A stretch of DNA of 64,000 bases, taken from assembly GCA_947172415.1 (NCBI GenBank), contig OX359198.1, positions 4,557,401-4,621,400 on the forward strand. The letters are read 5' to 3'. Both the position numbers and the translations under genes were made by a program. Below, piece after piece: positions 45,512-60,500 of the stretch. The notes beneath the pieces are model-generated. The model did no database searches. It was not told where the DNA came from and saw only the letters and a program-made list of their open reading frames with translations. The DNA is from Chondrosia reniformis. Its lineage: Eukaryota > Porifera > Demospongiae > Chondrillida > Chondrillidae. Each line of letters opens with the position of its first letter. Position 1 is the first letter of the stretch.

Positions 45512-48500
45512 ATGGCTCATGCTCTAGGGAAGGTGAAACTCGACTTGAGTCAGACTTCTTATTCGGGAGCAGGATTCCATGCTAAACAGCAGAAGCCTCT
45601 CAAGGAACAAACCTGGTATGTGCTCTAATTAGTGAGGGAACCGCTCTCTCTCTGTAGCTTGTTGTGGGTGGGGCCATTCGGCACTTGTAAGGATGCCCTT
45701 GTCAAATTGGAACACTGCCTCGAAACACTAAACTCTTGATGATTCTTAAAGTTATGTGTTTGTGTGTTCAGCCATGTACTTAGGTCATGCAACTGTAGCA
45801 GGTGATTCGATTGAAAAATTTATCAATGTGGTATTGTAACGAGATAGTCCTTTTCTCTATGAAACACAAAGTTCATTCCGACCTCCCCTTCCAACCTAAT
45901 AAGCTTTCACAGTTTAACACTTTTGGTCAGGCATTCAGGTGTTTTTGTTCTCCTAGCTGAAACCTGGGAAGCATGTATGATACATTAACACCTTTCCAGT
46001 TGCTTCCTTTACAGAATCTTTCTGTGTTTTCAATAGTTTGATCACTAGGTCTCATTCAACTATTCCTTTGAAGGATGATATTATCAGCTCACTCTGATAT
46101 AGAGAAAGACCATATATTAGATTAGTGAATGGAAATCAATTTTTTGTAGGTAGTATGAGGGATGAATAGGCATTGTAGTTACAGCTCAGTGGCAGAGCAC
46201 TGGTAGTCATTACTAGATGTCCTAGGTTGAATTCCCAGCAATTGCTTCTTTCATTTTTTTCCTCTTCCTGATATTGAAAATGTTTATAAGTACTTGTGAA
46301 CACTTCAATTATTTATTCATTTGTTATAAATTTGTCTTCTAGTATTAACTTACGTACATACGTATGTATGTGTCCAAGTGTCCAAGTGTCCAAGTGTAAG
46401 GATTTATATGAACATAAATAGATGCATGTGTGAATAGGAACAGTGATTTACAATTACGTAGGTAGGAGAGTTATAGGATTACTAATTGATTAACATTTCT
46501 GGTGATGCCAGTTTGTGTACAACCTTCTTAGTCAGTTAATCTGTTACTTAGCAATTAATAATGCTACCTCAAATACTTAAAAGCATGATATCTCTTTATC
46601 ATCTGCAGTGTTTCTATAGTAACATGGTTTGCAAATAATACATTTTGACGATATTTTAGATTGGAACTTTACTTCAGATAGGTTGCTGCTATGAATTAAA
46701 GATCTAATTAATACAAATACCTACTACTTTACCTACAACAGACGCTCTAGATGCTCCCAAAGTCGAAAGATGACCCTTTCCAAAGATACTTTACCTACGT
46801 ATGTAAAATGGTGTTAATATCCACCCTAAAAAGTACCATTTCCATTCTATGCACTATTGAGTGTTCATTTTGGGAGATAAATTAGTAGATGTGTATTAGT
46901 AGATGGTTATGTTACTTCCATTTTCTCTGTTACATTGTGTGCATTGATGAGATTCCTAAAGTTTAAATTGGGATGTACTTATCTAATTACCTTAACTGAG
47001 GTATGCATTAATACAATTCCAGTAGAATGAGAGGAATTCCTTATGATTACTAGCTGTTAGTGAACAACAAAGGGATTGGCATGCTCCATTATACAAGCCT
47101 ATGGTCACATTTACAACATTTTCTATCAAAAGTTATTAGTAGTACTACAGTGAAACCTGTTTAAAGGTCCTAACTAGAGCGTTTGATCAACCTAGTTAAA
47201 CTTAACTTACAGTTGGATCTTAAAGTCCCACAAAATTCATATACGTATGTATATGGTAATGGCCAGCAGTACATCAGGCTTTCTATAATGCAGCCGCCAA
47301 TGTGAAATGGCCAGGTTTAGCTGGCCCCAAGCTGACTGCATTAGACAAAGTTTTAGTGCAGTTGGTCAATTGGACTTAATCTACGTAAATTGGCTTACTA
47401 TAATTTAAATGTTCTGAATATGTGTTTATATTACTAAATGCTATGGATACATTACAAGTCTATATCAAACTTATGATTGTGAATGCACCCACTATTACAT
47501 ACATACATGTTTACTCACATGTAAGACTTACGTATTTGTATTAAGTGAATAAGTATGATGTGTTATTCTATGACTTTAGCCTAATAGCCTTTGATGGGGT
47601 GATAATGAACAGTTTTGTATGTATATATGTACAGTGTCATGATATATATCAGATCTAGTGTTGTTATTTCCTAGATTGGGTTTAAATTATCTTATTATTA
47701 CTGTGTATAAAGTAATAGATAGACGTGCTTTTCAATTGCTAAATTCCCAGTAAGAAGACATCCTAATAAGGAATAGTATTTTAAGTATCTGAAAAGAGTA
47801 TCCTCCAACTAACTTGGAATCTGTAAACACCTTGAATAAATAAGAACACTATGTACATAGGAACGTAATCTGTATTGTAGCAATGTGGGTTATGGCTAGT
47901 TGCTATGCAGTTTTTACAACACTTGCCATAAAATCTATTCAGTTTAAAGGCTACAGTTGCAAAGTGGGTGTAGCTAATGACAGTAAGCTATATTTGGGTG
48001 GCTAAAGACAGCTGTTGAGCATGCTCATACTAGATCATACATTATCAGCAATGTATACAACAATGTGTCCAAATCCTTTGTGCTATGTATTTGTACATAT
48101 TTTGAATACCAAGGTGCTTAGGACCATTTGGATCCCACCCACAGTCATAACTCCGATATGATAGGCATACTTTTGATTAATCAATGTATATACATACGTA
48201 CATGTGACTACGTACGTACAAAGTATGGTTTATCTTAATGTAATTTAGTGACAAGCTATTCAAAAAAGGTGTTTTTTGTTAAATATTTCTGTGCTGTAGT
48301 AAGATTGCTGAGCAACGTAGAGGTTATATGATTGTATTGTTCCCTTTTAATGTAATGTATCCATTTAGTGTATTTGGATTGTTCTTCTTAGAGTTAGCAT
48401 TTATGTTTGTACATATATCATTTAGCAATGGGCACCCTGAAAAGTATAGTGACCACACCAGACTAAGAAGTGCCATGTTACAATGACATCAGTGGAGTGA

Positions 48501-51500
48501 AGTAGTGGATTGTTGTGTCTCTATATACAGATAATGTCTAATGTTGTCATCATCATTGAGCTCTGGATATTACCCCTGCCCACTCATGTCTCCTGAGGAG
48601 CACAATGAGCTAATGGGCGGAACTGAAGTTCGCTTGATGGCAACCAGAGTCTCCCCAAGCCACTCAAAAGGATGGTCAAGCCTAATGTTGTCTTAAGTAA
48701 TTGGCCTATACCTTTAAGTTAGCAACGTATGTATCATCACATGCCCATCACATGACTTGTGGTTTTCCAGGACAACTCACTAATTTTGGTTTAAAGCATA
48801 ATTGTGGCTTTAGTTCTCTCTTTGGCAACTTTATCTCACCAGTGATCTACGTATGCATGGCATACACCACATTCATTGTTTCTTGTATCACATTTATTAA
48901 GCCTACAAACAGCTGGATATATACATTTCAAATTAGGGTTCAAATTAGGGATTGAATCACATTTCAAAACCGTGATTCATAGTATTATATCTGTGTAGAT
49001 ACGTAGTAGTAATTATAGAATAATTATAAAAGTGAACCGTGTGAGTTGTGATGTAATTACGTATATTACATCAATTAATGTGTTTTGTAAGCCTTATCTA
49101 AAAGTTTTTAATGACTGTATTTTCCATAATTTGTTTTGCTACATGTTTCTTTGATCTCTTTTGGTCACATTTAAGCTTCCTTTTTGTATGAAAGGAATGA
49201 TATACAGTTTTTCAGGCGATCGAGATATCATGCATCGATATGTACGTAGACAATATGTGTTATTTGTACTTGTGTAAACTGTATAGTTATTATTCAAGCA
49301 TCACTCTCCTAGTTACGTTGTCTTAGTGTAGAGTTATGTATACCATGTACCTATGTATGTACATACATACATACTGTGCAGTCAATAGAGGAACCACTGA
49401 ACAGCTGTTCTGAGCTGTGAGCACTTGTTTTCAAAGAAATACTTTTTCTGCTGACATGAACTGTATGTTTATCTAAAGCACCTCATTACCAGTCTTGAGG
49501 TAGACATTAAGTGTAAACTGTAGAGCTTTAAATGAAGATGCAGCTCTTTAAATGAGGATACAGAACATACTCTCTCCTGATTTTTCCCTGTTGGAGCGAG
49601 CAAATCTGATAATGATCTCTCTCTTTTCAGTGACCCTGTGAAAGTTTTAAGTTTTGTGCATCAAATTATTATTGGAACTTAATATATCGCTTGCACACTA
49701 TTGTAGGTATTGAAAATCAAATCAAATAGATTGTATATAGTTTGGTCTGTAGTTAAGGCAAGCTAGTCCGGACTGTACACCCTACGGTAAGACAGGGAAC
49801 TCATGACTGTATATTGAGGACTATTTTAATAAAGTATGAAATTATCATATGATCAAAGTGGAAAGTATACTTATATACAGTACTGTACTTATGATTTGGG
49901 CCTGTGTGTATAGCACAGTTATTTTCATGCAGTGATGTTCCTTATTAATGAATATTAATCGTCACTTTGCTTTCTGATATCACCTGAATTACCTTAAGTG
50001 GTGATGTAAAACATTTAATTGAAGCTAATTGCTAATTCATTATATCCTGCTATATTAGGGTATACCTGATTCACTTGTATAGCTACAGGATAATTGAGGC
50101 AGCATACAGTTTATAATTTAACAAATGTTAAACCTTGGCCAGTCTAGTTAATCTACTAAGTGCATGTTCACACCTGTGATCTCTTGTTTGCAAATTAGCG
50201 ATTGGCAAATTTTCCCAAAATCAACCTCTTTTTGGCAGTATACACAAGAGCTCTACTTATGACTTGAACATCCTTTCCCACAGATATCAAGACTCTTGTT
50301 TCCCACTTTCTATATTGCAATCTATTAGTAGGCATTTCTTTCTTTTGTTCTATGAATTCCAGAACACAAGCTGTTTGTAATTCTATATGATTGAGGTATA
50401 TACCACTTCTTAATGTAGTTCTATGTGTCAGCTAAAGCTCACATGCTGTCACTACCTCATTAGCTCTACATCAAAAGGTAGTAGACCGATGGTTATAGTA
50501 TGGGCTGGCTCCTTCCCTTACTTGCCAAGCCAAGTCCTGGTGTCACAGTGTTTATACTATATATACGTATGTACATATGTATGTGATAGAAATAATCACT
50601 GAGAGATAAAACGTCTGAGCAACCAAGGAACAGACCAAAATCTGATCTTGGTTGAGAGACCAGAGTCCTATAAAATGGCAACCAGTCATCCAAGATGACA
50701 AATACCATCAAAAGAACCACAGATAGCTGTTTCACCCTCTTTAGGGCTCATCAGTGTGGTATACTTCTGGTGGTGAGTTTGAATAACTGCCTGCAACCTC
50801 CATCACAAGTGAGACACTTGTGGTTTCAAAAATAAGTGAAGTTGGAGGTTGTAGTTTATAAACAAGGCTGAGCACTCACATTGAAAAGGAAGTTAATTGC
50901 ACTTAACCCCTGCAATAGAAATAATTAGTGAGAGTTATTAGCGTATTATCTGTCCATTGATTGGTCAGGTGTAATAACTTATATCTGTCCCATTATAGCC
51001 TTTGCACAGGCTAAGTGCATTTATCTCCCTTTTTCATGTATACGTATATATGTTAAAAAGGGGAGTTTATTGCACTTGAGCCTGTGCTAGGCTATTGTTG
51101 CAAATAATAAATATCACTGGATAATTACGCCAACCAACCAAGTGACAATGGTCTACTTGGCTGGGGGACCGAAGTCCTATTTGTGGCAACCAGTGATGAC
51201 CTCTCAGTCATCCAATGATGGCAAAAAATCATCAATGAACCACAGACAGCTGTTTAGCTCTCTTTAGGGCTCATCAGTGTGGTATACATCGGTAGCTGAA
51301 AATGGATGACTGTTCTCTGCTTATCAATCCACCCCAAGTGAAACACTTGTGGTTTCATAATAAGAGAGAATGGAGGCTGTAGTCAAGGTGTGAGCACCTT
51401 TGCACATATATATGTATACATATATATGTTTATGTGTATGTTCATTTTTAGCCTATCTGTTTAATTAATATATTAACACTTATATGTATATACGTAGGTT

Positions 51501-54500
51501 AGTATGTACGTACGTAGGTACATAGGGTCATTGTGTATAATGTTTCAGGTCATCAGTGATGATATGCCTACACACCCTAATATGTCTAAGTGTCAGTGTC
51601 TAATTAATATTACAGCTTTTTATGATGTAATATACTTGCATGATTTTAGGTTAGTGTTAATCTAGAAATTATGTTTTCAATTGCTATAGTAATGCATCTC
51701 TAGTAAGTTAATTAAGTTTTATTTCATTGATTTATTGTCATTTTAGTGATGATGTTCCAGTGATGGTTGACACTAAGGAAGAATCAATCTTTGGAGACAA
51801 GCAATCTTCTAAGTCGTCCAAAAATTTCAAAGTAGTTGTCAGAGTGAGGCCTCTTATCAAAAGGGAATTATCTAGTAAGTCTAAAGAATGCCAAGCAAAA
51901 TTTACCTGGGAAAATAGCAGACTTTATAATAAGAAGGTGATCTTAAGCTCAAATGTTCATCAGTAGACTTTGGATTTACCCCACCAACTCATGTCTCCTG
52001 AGGAGCTTAATGAGCTAATGGGTGACTTGATGGGAACCAGAGTCTCCCCTTAGCCACTCAAAGAGATAGTTCAGCCCTCTGTTTCCTCCTTATTAGGACT
52101 CATGAGCATGTCATACGATGAAAGTCTGAACTACTCTGCTAATGCCTACTCCCAAAAGCTTAGCTAAGGGAGGTGTCTATAGAGAGGGTGGTTACATTGG
52201 CTACAGGGAGGTGTCTATAGAGAGGGTGGTTACATTGGCTACAGGTAGGTGCCTATAGAGAGGGTTACATTGGCTACAGGGAGGTGTCTATAGAGAGGGT
52301 TACACTGGCTACAGAGAGGTGTCTATAGCGAGGGTAACATTGGCTACAGGGAGGTGTCTATAGCGAGGGTAACATTGGCTACAGGGAGGTGTCTATAGAG
52401 AGGGTTACACTGGCTACAGAGAGGTGCCTATAGCGAGGGTAACATTGGCTACAGGGAGGTGTCTATAGTGAGGGTAACATTGGCTACAGGGAGGTGTCTA
52501 TAGAGAGGGTTACACTGGCTACAGAGAGGTGTCTACAGCGAGGATCATGCACATTGGGCTACAGGGCTGTCCATGTACTTGAGTATATTCTTGCTCTTTC
52601 CGTACTTTTGAGGGCTTCCTTTAGGCACAAATCACAAGACGCTTCAACAGATCTTATAAGTTCAGATGTCCTTTTAGATAAGACAGGGTGTTTGTATTTA
52701 TATGAATGTATTAGTTTTTATGCCAAACATTTGATATCAAAATGTATAACTTAATACGTACCTCTACATTGATAGGGTAATTTTATTAATTAAACGAATA
52801 AAATGGCTGCATTCCCTGTAGTTACGTATGTATATTTATCATGTTTAGTTGATTAGTTGATTCATTAATATTTGATGTGTAAAACAAAGCACAATTACTC
52901 ATCAAATACCATTACCATGGTAACCAAATTGCATTTTAGATTGGCTGTTAGACAGTGCAGAATAAATTTAATCTACTCCAACAAAATGATTACAATAAAT
53001 TATCATAAAAGTTTACAGTTTACAAGGTGTACACAACAAACGTAATCACTTGTAATTAAAGCAGTGATCCCTGATTGGATCTATGGACCTGTACGTAATT
53101 GCTAGAGTAAAATCATGTCTATTGCTATATTTTGGACTAGTTGAATCATTGTAAGTACATTATGTAGTCTTTAGAGCTAGCAGGTATATCATTTTAGTGT
53201 GTATCATTTTTGTATTGAGTGGGTGTCTGTATTTATTAGCATTAATGTTATTAGGTAAGTTGTCTCTATCTACAATATCAAATGTTGGGTCCAATTATTA
53301 AGAGAATCCAGAATATGTTAGGCATGCTACAAGGTGCATGTTTGTGTCTCACTTAGACGCTGTGATGTCTAGGATATGAGATAATTTTGTAGACCATAAA
53401 TGTCTTCTTGTAAAATAGACTGTTCTAATATTACATTTCCCAGAGAATTGGAATGAGAATACAACTAAATGTATGACCCCACAATTTAGCATTTGATTCC
53501 CTAAATGTAAGACAAGATACTTGTGGATATGTATGTATGTATACAGGTGGCATATACTATAGTAATATGTAATATATGTTAGTTATCTGATCTGATTGTG
53601 CTGTAGATATGATTAATATGCATAGGAGGTTAACGAAGCGTACAAATAGAATAAACTTAAACACTACATTATGTAGTCCAGGGAAGCCTGTTTGAACAAA
53701 CCCAACCAGATTATTAGAAATATGTACAGCAAGGAATTAAGTAACACCTACCAATCATTCAAAAACTATATCCTCACATAGCCTTTTAGTGTGTAATATA
53801 TTCCTATGGACACTATGCGATGTCACTGATAAGTTATTCAGATATACTGTAGTTTAATTTGGAAATCAAATATGCTCAATGTGCATGTTTAGTCACTATG
53901 TGTGTATTCTTGTCTATTGGGACTGCATGTGTAATAAGTATATACATATGAAAAATCTACGATACCATTTTCCTACATGCTATATGCCTATTCTGTCAAA
54001 GAGCCTATAGGGGAACTAAACCTGAAGAGAGCTTTGGATGAAGATACAGGAGTCTTTTCTTCCTTCTTTTCCCTTCTTTCATCTTCTTTTCCACTGGGTC
54101 AGACAGCCATTTCTGTATGTATGCAGGGATTAATATACTCTTAATACTGCTAGTTGTTTGTGAAAGAGTAAATGTTTAGTGAAATCTTCTTCAAAAATAT
54201 TTCCTAACAGTTTACATTCAAATACTTTGTAATTGTATATTGTACATATTTCCACTGCATGACCTGCATACGTATATGATTAGCTCATCATCATATGAAA
54301 TTATAGGCTGCAAAAACTTATTTCAACAATTTATGACAGCTGCAGAGTGCAGTCCATATGTCTCTGAACGTGCATAATTGTGGGTCATATTAAGTGTGTG
54401 GTATGGAGAATCTATTTGTAGAAAAAGTCCTTTAATTACTCTATGAATGTGGCAGCGTCCAATTAGTGTAGAAGCTATTTAGAAGGATTAACTACCGGTA

Positions 54501-57500
54501 AGATACGAGCTTACTTGACTATATATGGTTACTGCTCAGAGCTTATATGTGTGAATTGGGATTGTTTAGGAGGCAAAAATTTGTTTTATTCAAGGTATTA
54601 TAACACTAAACTTTGATAAGGTTAAAGATATTTTGTGTATTTTTAGATGTTCGTAACTGTTAACAACAAAGTGTCACTGGTCATGTTTTACCATCTGCTA
54701 ACACGAATGGCTAACATAGGTCTCTTGTGTAACTGAACTGCATTTCCCATTCCATTCATTTGAATGGTAGACGCCCCACTTAGTGTATTCCCTTTTGTCT
54801 TTATTTAAACCTGACCTACAGTATGCATGTGGTATATGTAGTTCATAGTTATGGAATTGTACTATGCATACATAGCTAATGAATGGTATGTACTGTATAT
54901 GTACTAGAGAATTGATTATCTTTGAGCATCAGCAACACTGCCTGGAGACAAAAGTTTACTGCTTCAATTTGCAGGTCTTAATCAGCAATGAATGAGAGAT
55001 GCAACCTGTATCCAAGTATTGTTGCTGATGCTCAAAGATAAACCATTTTCTACTGTAAATGCAATGAGGCCCAATACTAGTGTGATGTGGTGATATGGTG
55101 TAATCTTTGTTGCGTATATACATTATGGAAGCCTTTATCTGGTGAGCCTCAGCAACATTCATTCTTTCACCATCACTCCCTGTCAACTTTTCTATTTAAA
55201 CTAGCAGTTGTAGCAATCCCTCAATATTGCTGATGAATTTAGGTAGTGTACCTATGTGTGGATACTTATATTCACTACTACAATTGAAAGAGCCTTGCAT
55301 TTATTCACACAGACATGTACTACTGTTAACTAATTAATTCTGGTTACATACATAGCTCGATTACTTCTTGTGTGATCTAGCATAATGAAAGGTGTTGCCC
55401 ATAAATATGAAGAAATGCTGTAAGCTTGCCATTAATTAAACATATGTTCCTTGCTGTAGTTGAAGTGTACCCATATCTGAGCACATTCTCCTACACTTCT
55501 TAATAGAGAGATAGGCTAACAAATGAGAATTTGATCTCAACAACTATGTATATTTATGAAAAAATAGTTTGTACATGAATGAAAATGAATATAATTACAA
55601 GTAATCACAGCCAGATATCAGGATGATGCAAGGAGGTGAAAAAGGCTGTGTTGGGAGTTGAACTCAGGACAGCTTATTATGACCACCAGTGCTACTGAGC
55701 TACTGAGCTACAGTTACCACGGCAACACTCCCCATTTACGTATGACTCCCTCTTAACTGTAACTAAGTACATTGTTAGTCTCCATTCTCACCAGTTAGTG
55801 ATTTTTATAACACATTGGCAATCAAACTCTCCTCTTTCTTGTGGGAGGGACCTTCTTAGCTAATCAAAGACCCCGCCTCTTTCTTGTGGGAGGGACCTTC
55901 TTAGCTAATCAAAGACCCCGCCTCTTTCTTGTGGGAGGGACCTTCTTAGCTAATCAAAGACCCCGCCTCTTTCTTGTGGGAGGGACCTTCTTAGCTAATC
56001 AAAGACCCCGCCTCTTTCTTGTGGGAGGGACCTTCTTACCTCTGGGAGACTCTATATGTGTAATTGAAGTGGTAACCAAACTAATTGTAATCACACTGTA
56101 TAACATCACATGCAGGGGAACACATAACTCTATACTATTACATGTGTACATACGTTGTACTACGTATATACAGATACAGTCATTTCTAGTAGTCCAAGTG
56201 AGAGACTACTTACAGAGCGGTAATGTAATTATTATCATATGTACACATTATCACACACTTAGTCCATCTACTATTACGTATGTACGTACGTACGTATATA
56301 TTCACTAACGGCTTACTGTGATACCAGCAGCAACATGGCAATCCCTATTACATGTTTGTTAATTAGTGTATATGTAACAGCTAATCTGTGGTTAACTGTG
56401 AAATATGCTAACATTTCATCCTATCCTGTCCTGCTGTGTATATACGTATATCTACATACACATGTACACACATTAACTATTACATATGTAAGGTCATATA
56501 ATGAAGTAAGTATTGTTCTTCTTCATGTACACCTAGATGATGCACTACACATTTGTATACACTATGCACTCCCATATCTGTTTAATGTGATATGTACTGT
56601 TTTATTTTTAGTGAGTAATGCATTGTGCTTGAAAATAGAATCTAAACATGCGATTCAGATATTCCCTGAAGTTAAAAGAGATCAGGAGGTGAGAATGTTG
56701 ACTTAGCCGATATAATATAAAGTGTCAGCATCAAGGAATGTGCTGTAAGTGGAAAGGCAATTCCTTTAAAACCAATGCTGACCATGAAAGGAAGCTACTT
56801 TGTAGTAGAACAAATAAAAGGATTAGAGAAGAGAATATTTCCTGCTTTAAACTACATTACGCACTGTACATATGCATGTACTCCATTAATGGTTTATGTG
56901 TTAGCTGTATGAGAACATACTCTTATAAAGAGTGTGATGGTATGGTTTGTTTGAAGTACCTATATGCCATTATCATTTTCATGCACATACGTATGTATCT
57001 GATATTTAATTTAATCTTTAACACAAATAGCAATCAGCCAGTGTCCATGCATTTGGATTTGATCGTGTGTATGACAAGAACTCTACACAAGAATCACTAT
57101 ATACAACAGCAGTCAAGGTATGTCCGTGTATAAAACCACATTTGATTTGTTCTTGAGAAGCTAGTACCTACGTACGTACATTTCATTTATACCCAGAATT
57201 ATGGTTCCTACAAAGGAATGTATGTATACATATTTTACTGATTGCATTAATGTAAGCTTTATTGTCTAGATTTGACTTAATGTATTCTTTGCATTCACTT
57301 CATTTAGCCAATTGTCCATTCTCTTTTGAAGGTGGGTTGCATTGTATTAGCTCTCACACGTAGTACTTATATAGTTATATAATTGTAGGTAATCCTGTTA
57401 AAGTAGTACATTGGCATTTTAAACTAATCATCTCAGGACTCTGCACTTGTTATTGTCATAGGCCATCTTGCATTCCTATCCTTTATTAGGAAGCCTGACT

Positions 57501-60500
57501 GTAGTTAAAGTGTTAAAACATGTCGTTAGATGAATGTATAATCATTAATTGACAATTTAACTAGCCATAACTAAATTAATATGCTCTACGTACTTCAGGT
57601 GCATGATCTTTGTTTATGTATCTCCTGTTCTCCCTTCATTGAAACTCTATAGGGATACAATGGCAGCATCATTGCTTATGGACAGACTGGCACTGGAAAG
57701 ACATATACTATAGAGGGACTAGAGACTGAAAACAGGGGAGTCATACCTAGAGTTGCTGAAGAGATATTTAACTGTATCCTGCTTTTTAACTCAATTAGAC
57801 ATACTGAAAACATGTAATATAGATAATGTATGTTCTTGGCTGTCTGGGGCTCATACATGCATTGCTTGGTCTCTGTGTACAAACTGTGCTCATGCTACAT
57901 GCGTACAGTGGAATTGTGGTCTATTTGATGGAAGTCAGGACAGAAGAGAATGAAGCCTGCACTAATATTCCAATTGAGGATGATGACATATTTGAAGGGG
58001 ATGAGTACTCTGATTAGATTTACCTTTTTCCATGGATATTTAGCACAGTTAATGAAATGCATGGTATACAATATTATGATCTTTGCTTTAAATACTCTTA
58101 TATGAAATATACGTATATATGTAAAGCCTACTAAATGAAGGCCATTATAAAGCAGTCACTTTCCTTATCGTTAAAAAGATATTGAAAAATCAACTGACGC
58201 CAAGTCAAAGTTTCTTGTAAGAGCTTCTTTTCTCCAAATTTACAATGAAAAGATAATGGACCTTTTTGTAAGATTAAACTTCAGTTACTTAATGTGTTTA
58301 ATTTTCAAAGTATTCTGCCTATGCTTTAGCAACTAGATTACAGGAGAGAATTTCCAAATGACAAAGTAGAATATTTGAAGATAAGAGAATCGTCTACAGG
58401 TGGTGTGTATGTGGTTAGTTCTGTTGGCACCTGCACTATTATTATGTAACCAAAGTATGAAGTAATGGTTTAACATACAAATGGTAACCTTAAAGCTGTT
58501 AGAGACATTTTTCTCAGTCAAGATTCTACACCCATTGCTAATATGTAAATGTACTAACAGGTACACTGGGTGGATATGATTGTATTAACTATTTTGATGT
58601 TCACTTTTCTGTTTTAGGAAAACCTTTCTGAACACATTGTCAAGACACCAGGAGACTTGCAGAATTTGTTGCAGAAAGGAAGTCAGAATCGTGCAACTGC
58701 TGCTACTAAAATGAATAGAGAAAGCTCTCGATCTCACGCTGTATTTTCCATTATTGTGGAACACTCAGAGCTAAACTTTCAAAGTATGCAGAACTTTACC
58801 TGCTTGTCATGTCAATCCTACTGTAAATCTACCACTAATTAAAGAGAAATCTTTAAGTAGCCTTTCTGTTTGCTGTGGTTTGGAGCTGTGTATGATTTCA
58901 TGAGATTATACATTTTAACATTGAATGTTGATTGTATGTATTTATGTGTCTTTTGAATGATACAGCTCAACAGAAACATGTGACAATTGGAAAGTTAAAT
59001 CTTGTGGATTTAGCTGGATCTGAGAGAGTAAGAAAGCAGGCTAGATTAGTTACACTCCAAACAGTTATTTATTAAGGATAAGACTGAATAGAAAATACGT
59101 AGGCCTTTTTACAGATATTAGTTATGTATATTAATGTGCATATTTTTGAGCCTCAACCCTATGAATAATTATTAAAGTTTTCCTAAAAGGCATGATTGAA
59201 GTCCATGAGAGTCAAAGTAAAATTGACTGTTTTCCTAGACCTACGTATGTATCAGTTGGGAAACCTACTTATGGATCTTTGAATGAGGATACAGTTTCAT
59301 ACAAAGTTTCTTCTTTTTTGTTAATGGTGCAAGCGAATGTTTCTGGAAATTTAATACTACCATTTTCCACCTGAAGGTTATCAACAGCAAGTGCTTTACT
59401 GATGAAGAGTAATTCTGTTTTACATATGTAAAAGCTCTGTGAAGTGTATTTTTGCTTTGAATTGCTTTTGACATTTAGGGGTCATTAATGTGCAATTTGA
59501 TACCTAAATTAGGTTGCACATTTTATATGAACCATATATCCTATTACAGACACACACATATCACGTTTAATGAACATGTCTATATGTGAACCTGTTTATC
59601 AGACAGTCTACTTGGAAATGTTGTGATGTCTCATTTTAGTTGAAGGAGTCGGGTGCCCATGGAATGAGAATGGAGGAGACTATAAAAATCAATGTGTCTT
59701 TGACAGCTTTTGGGAAAGGTACGGCTTTATATATAATGTGGAGTGATTATTAAATTATAGTGTCATATGAAGTGGCATGTACGTACATAGGTACGTATAT
59801 CTGCAGTGTTTGTAGTTTATGTGTATGTCTGCATTTAATTCTCTTGTCATGTCTGACTAATTACTTAGTTACATATGTACTGCCTCCTTTTGTTGCACAG
59901 TGATACTGGCATTAACCACACCTGGAACACCACATATTCCTTACAGGGACTCAAAACTGACTAGACTACTTCAGGACAGGTATGGCTAGCTATCTGTTAC
60001 TTGAACACAATTAACTATTATGGCCAACTATAATATGTTGTACTCATAAAGAAATGTCTATAATGCAGCTAACCTTTGGTTATATGTATTTGTATTTCCT
60101 GTATTGTTTGTGTAGTCTTGGTGGAAACTGTAAGACAGTATTGATAACTACCATCACACCAGCAGTGGGATCTTATGGGGAATCACTGAGAAGTCTCACA
60201 TTTGCCAACAAGTAAAATCTTCTGTTTGGTATTCAATTAGGTTATGCAAAAGTACTTGTGTATGCATGGAGTCATATACTTCGATTACTCTTTATGTTGT
60301 ACCTGCATCATTGAGCTAGTGGAAAGTAGACACTGTACCAGGAGTATGTAGATTCAATGCTTTGAGAGATTTGTGTTCATTTCATGTACAATCCATGTCC
60401 TTTAATAGATTTGTTTCAGGTATTTCATTTCATTTCTACTATTACAGGGCAAAGAGTGTAAAGAACTTTGCTGTTATCAATGAGGATGTTGGAGAGCAAG

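Larger units (their letters stand above)
45616..51746. other. Kinesin intron 1, 6.1 kb, repeat-rich
   Basis: No exon found. It holds a tRNA-derived SINE (46,165-46,280), a Penelope-type tail remnant (46,735-46,795), and 47,265-47,345, an inverted relative of 42,000-42,075. 48,560-48,680 has a relative at 51,965-52,080 in the next intron (CTCATGTCTCCTGAGGAGC). A homologous repeat pair lies at 50,590-50,840 and 51,105-51,395. The remainder is AT-rich with TACGTA-type short palindromes. Confidence 0.7.

Noticed and set aside
51245..51295. Second copy of the kinesin-intron hammerhead-like motif
   Set aside because: Stem I and CTGATGA remain, but the invariant GAAA box reads TAAA, so activity is unlikely.
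51875..51966. Continuation of kinesin exon 2 past the GTAAGT at 51,875
   Set aside because: The frame stays open for 30 more codons and ends at a usable GTGATC donor in phase 0, but exon 3 needs phase 1, and the shorter exon gives the usual spacing from VRPL to the FDRVYD motif.
55841..56308. 155-codon open frame with 15-residue repeats
   Set aside because: By-product of a 45-bp tandem repeat in a kinesin intron; the rest of the frame has no conserved feature.
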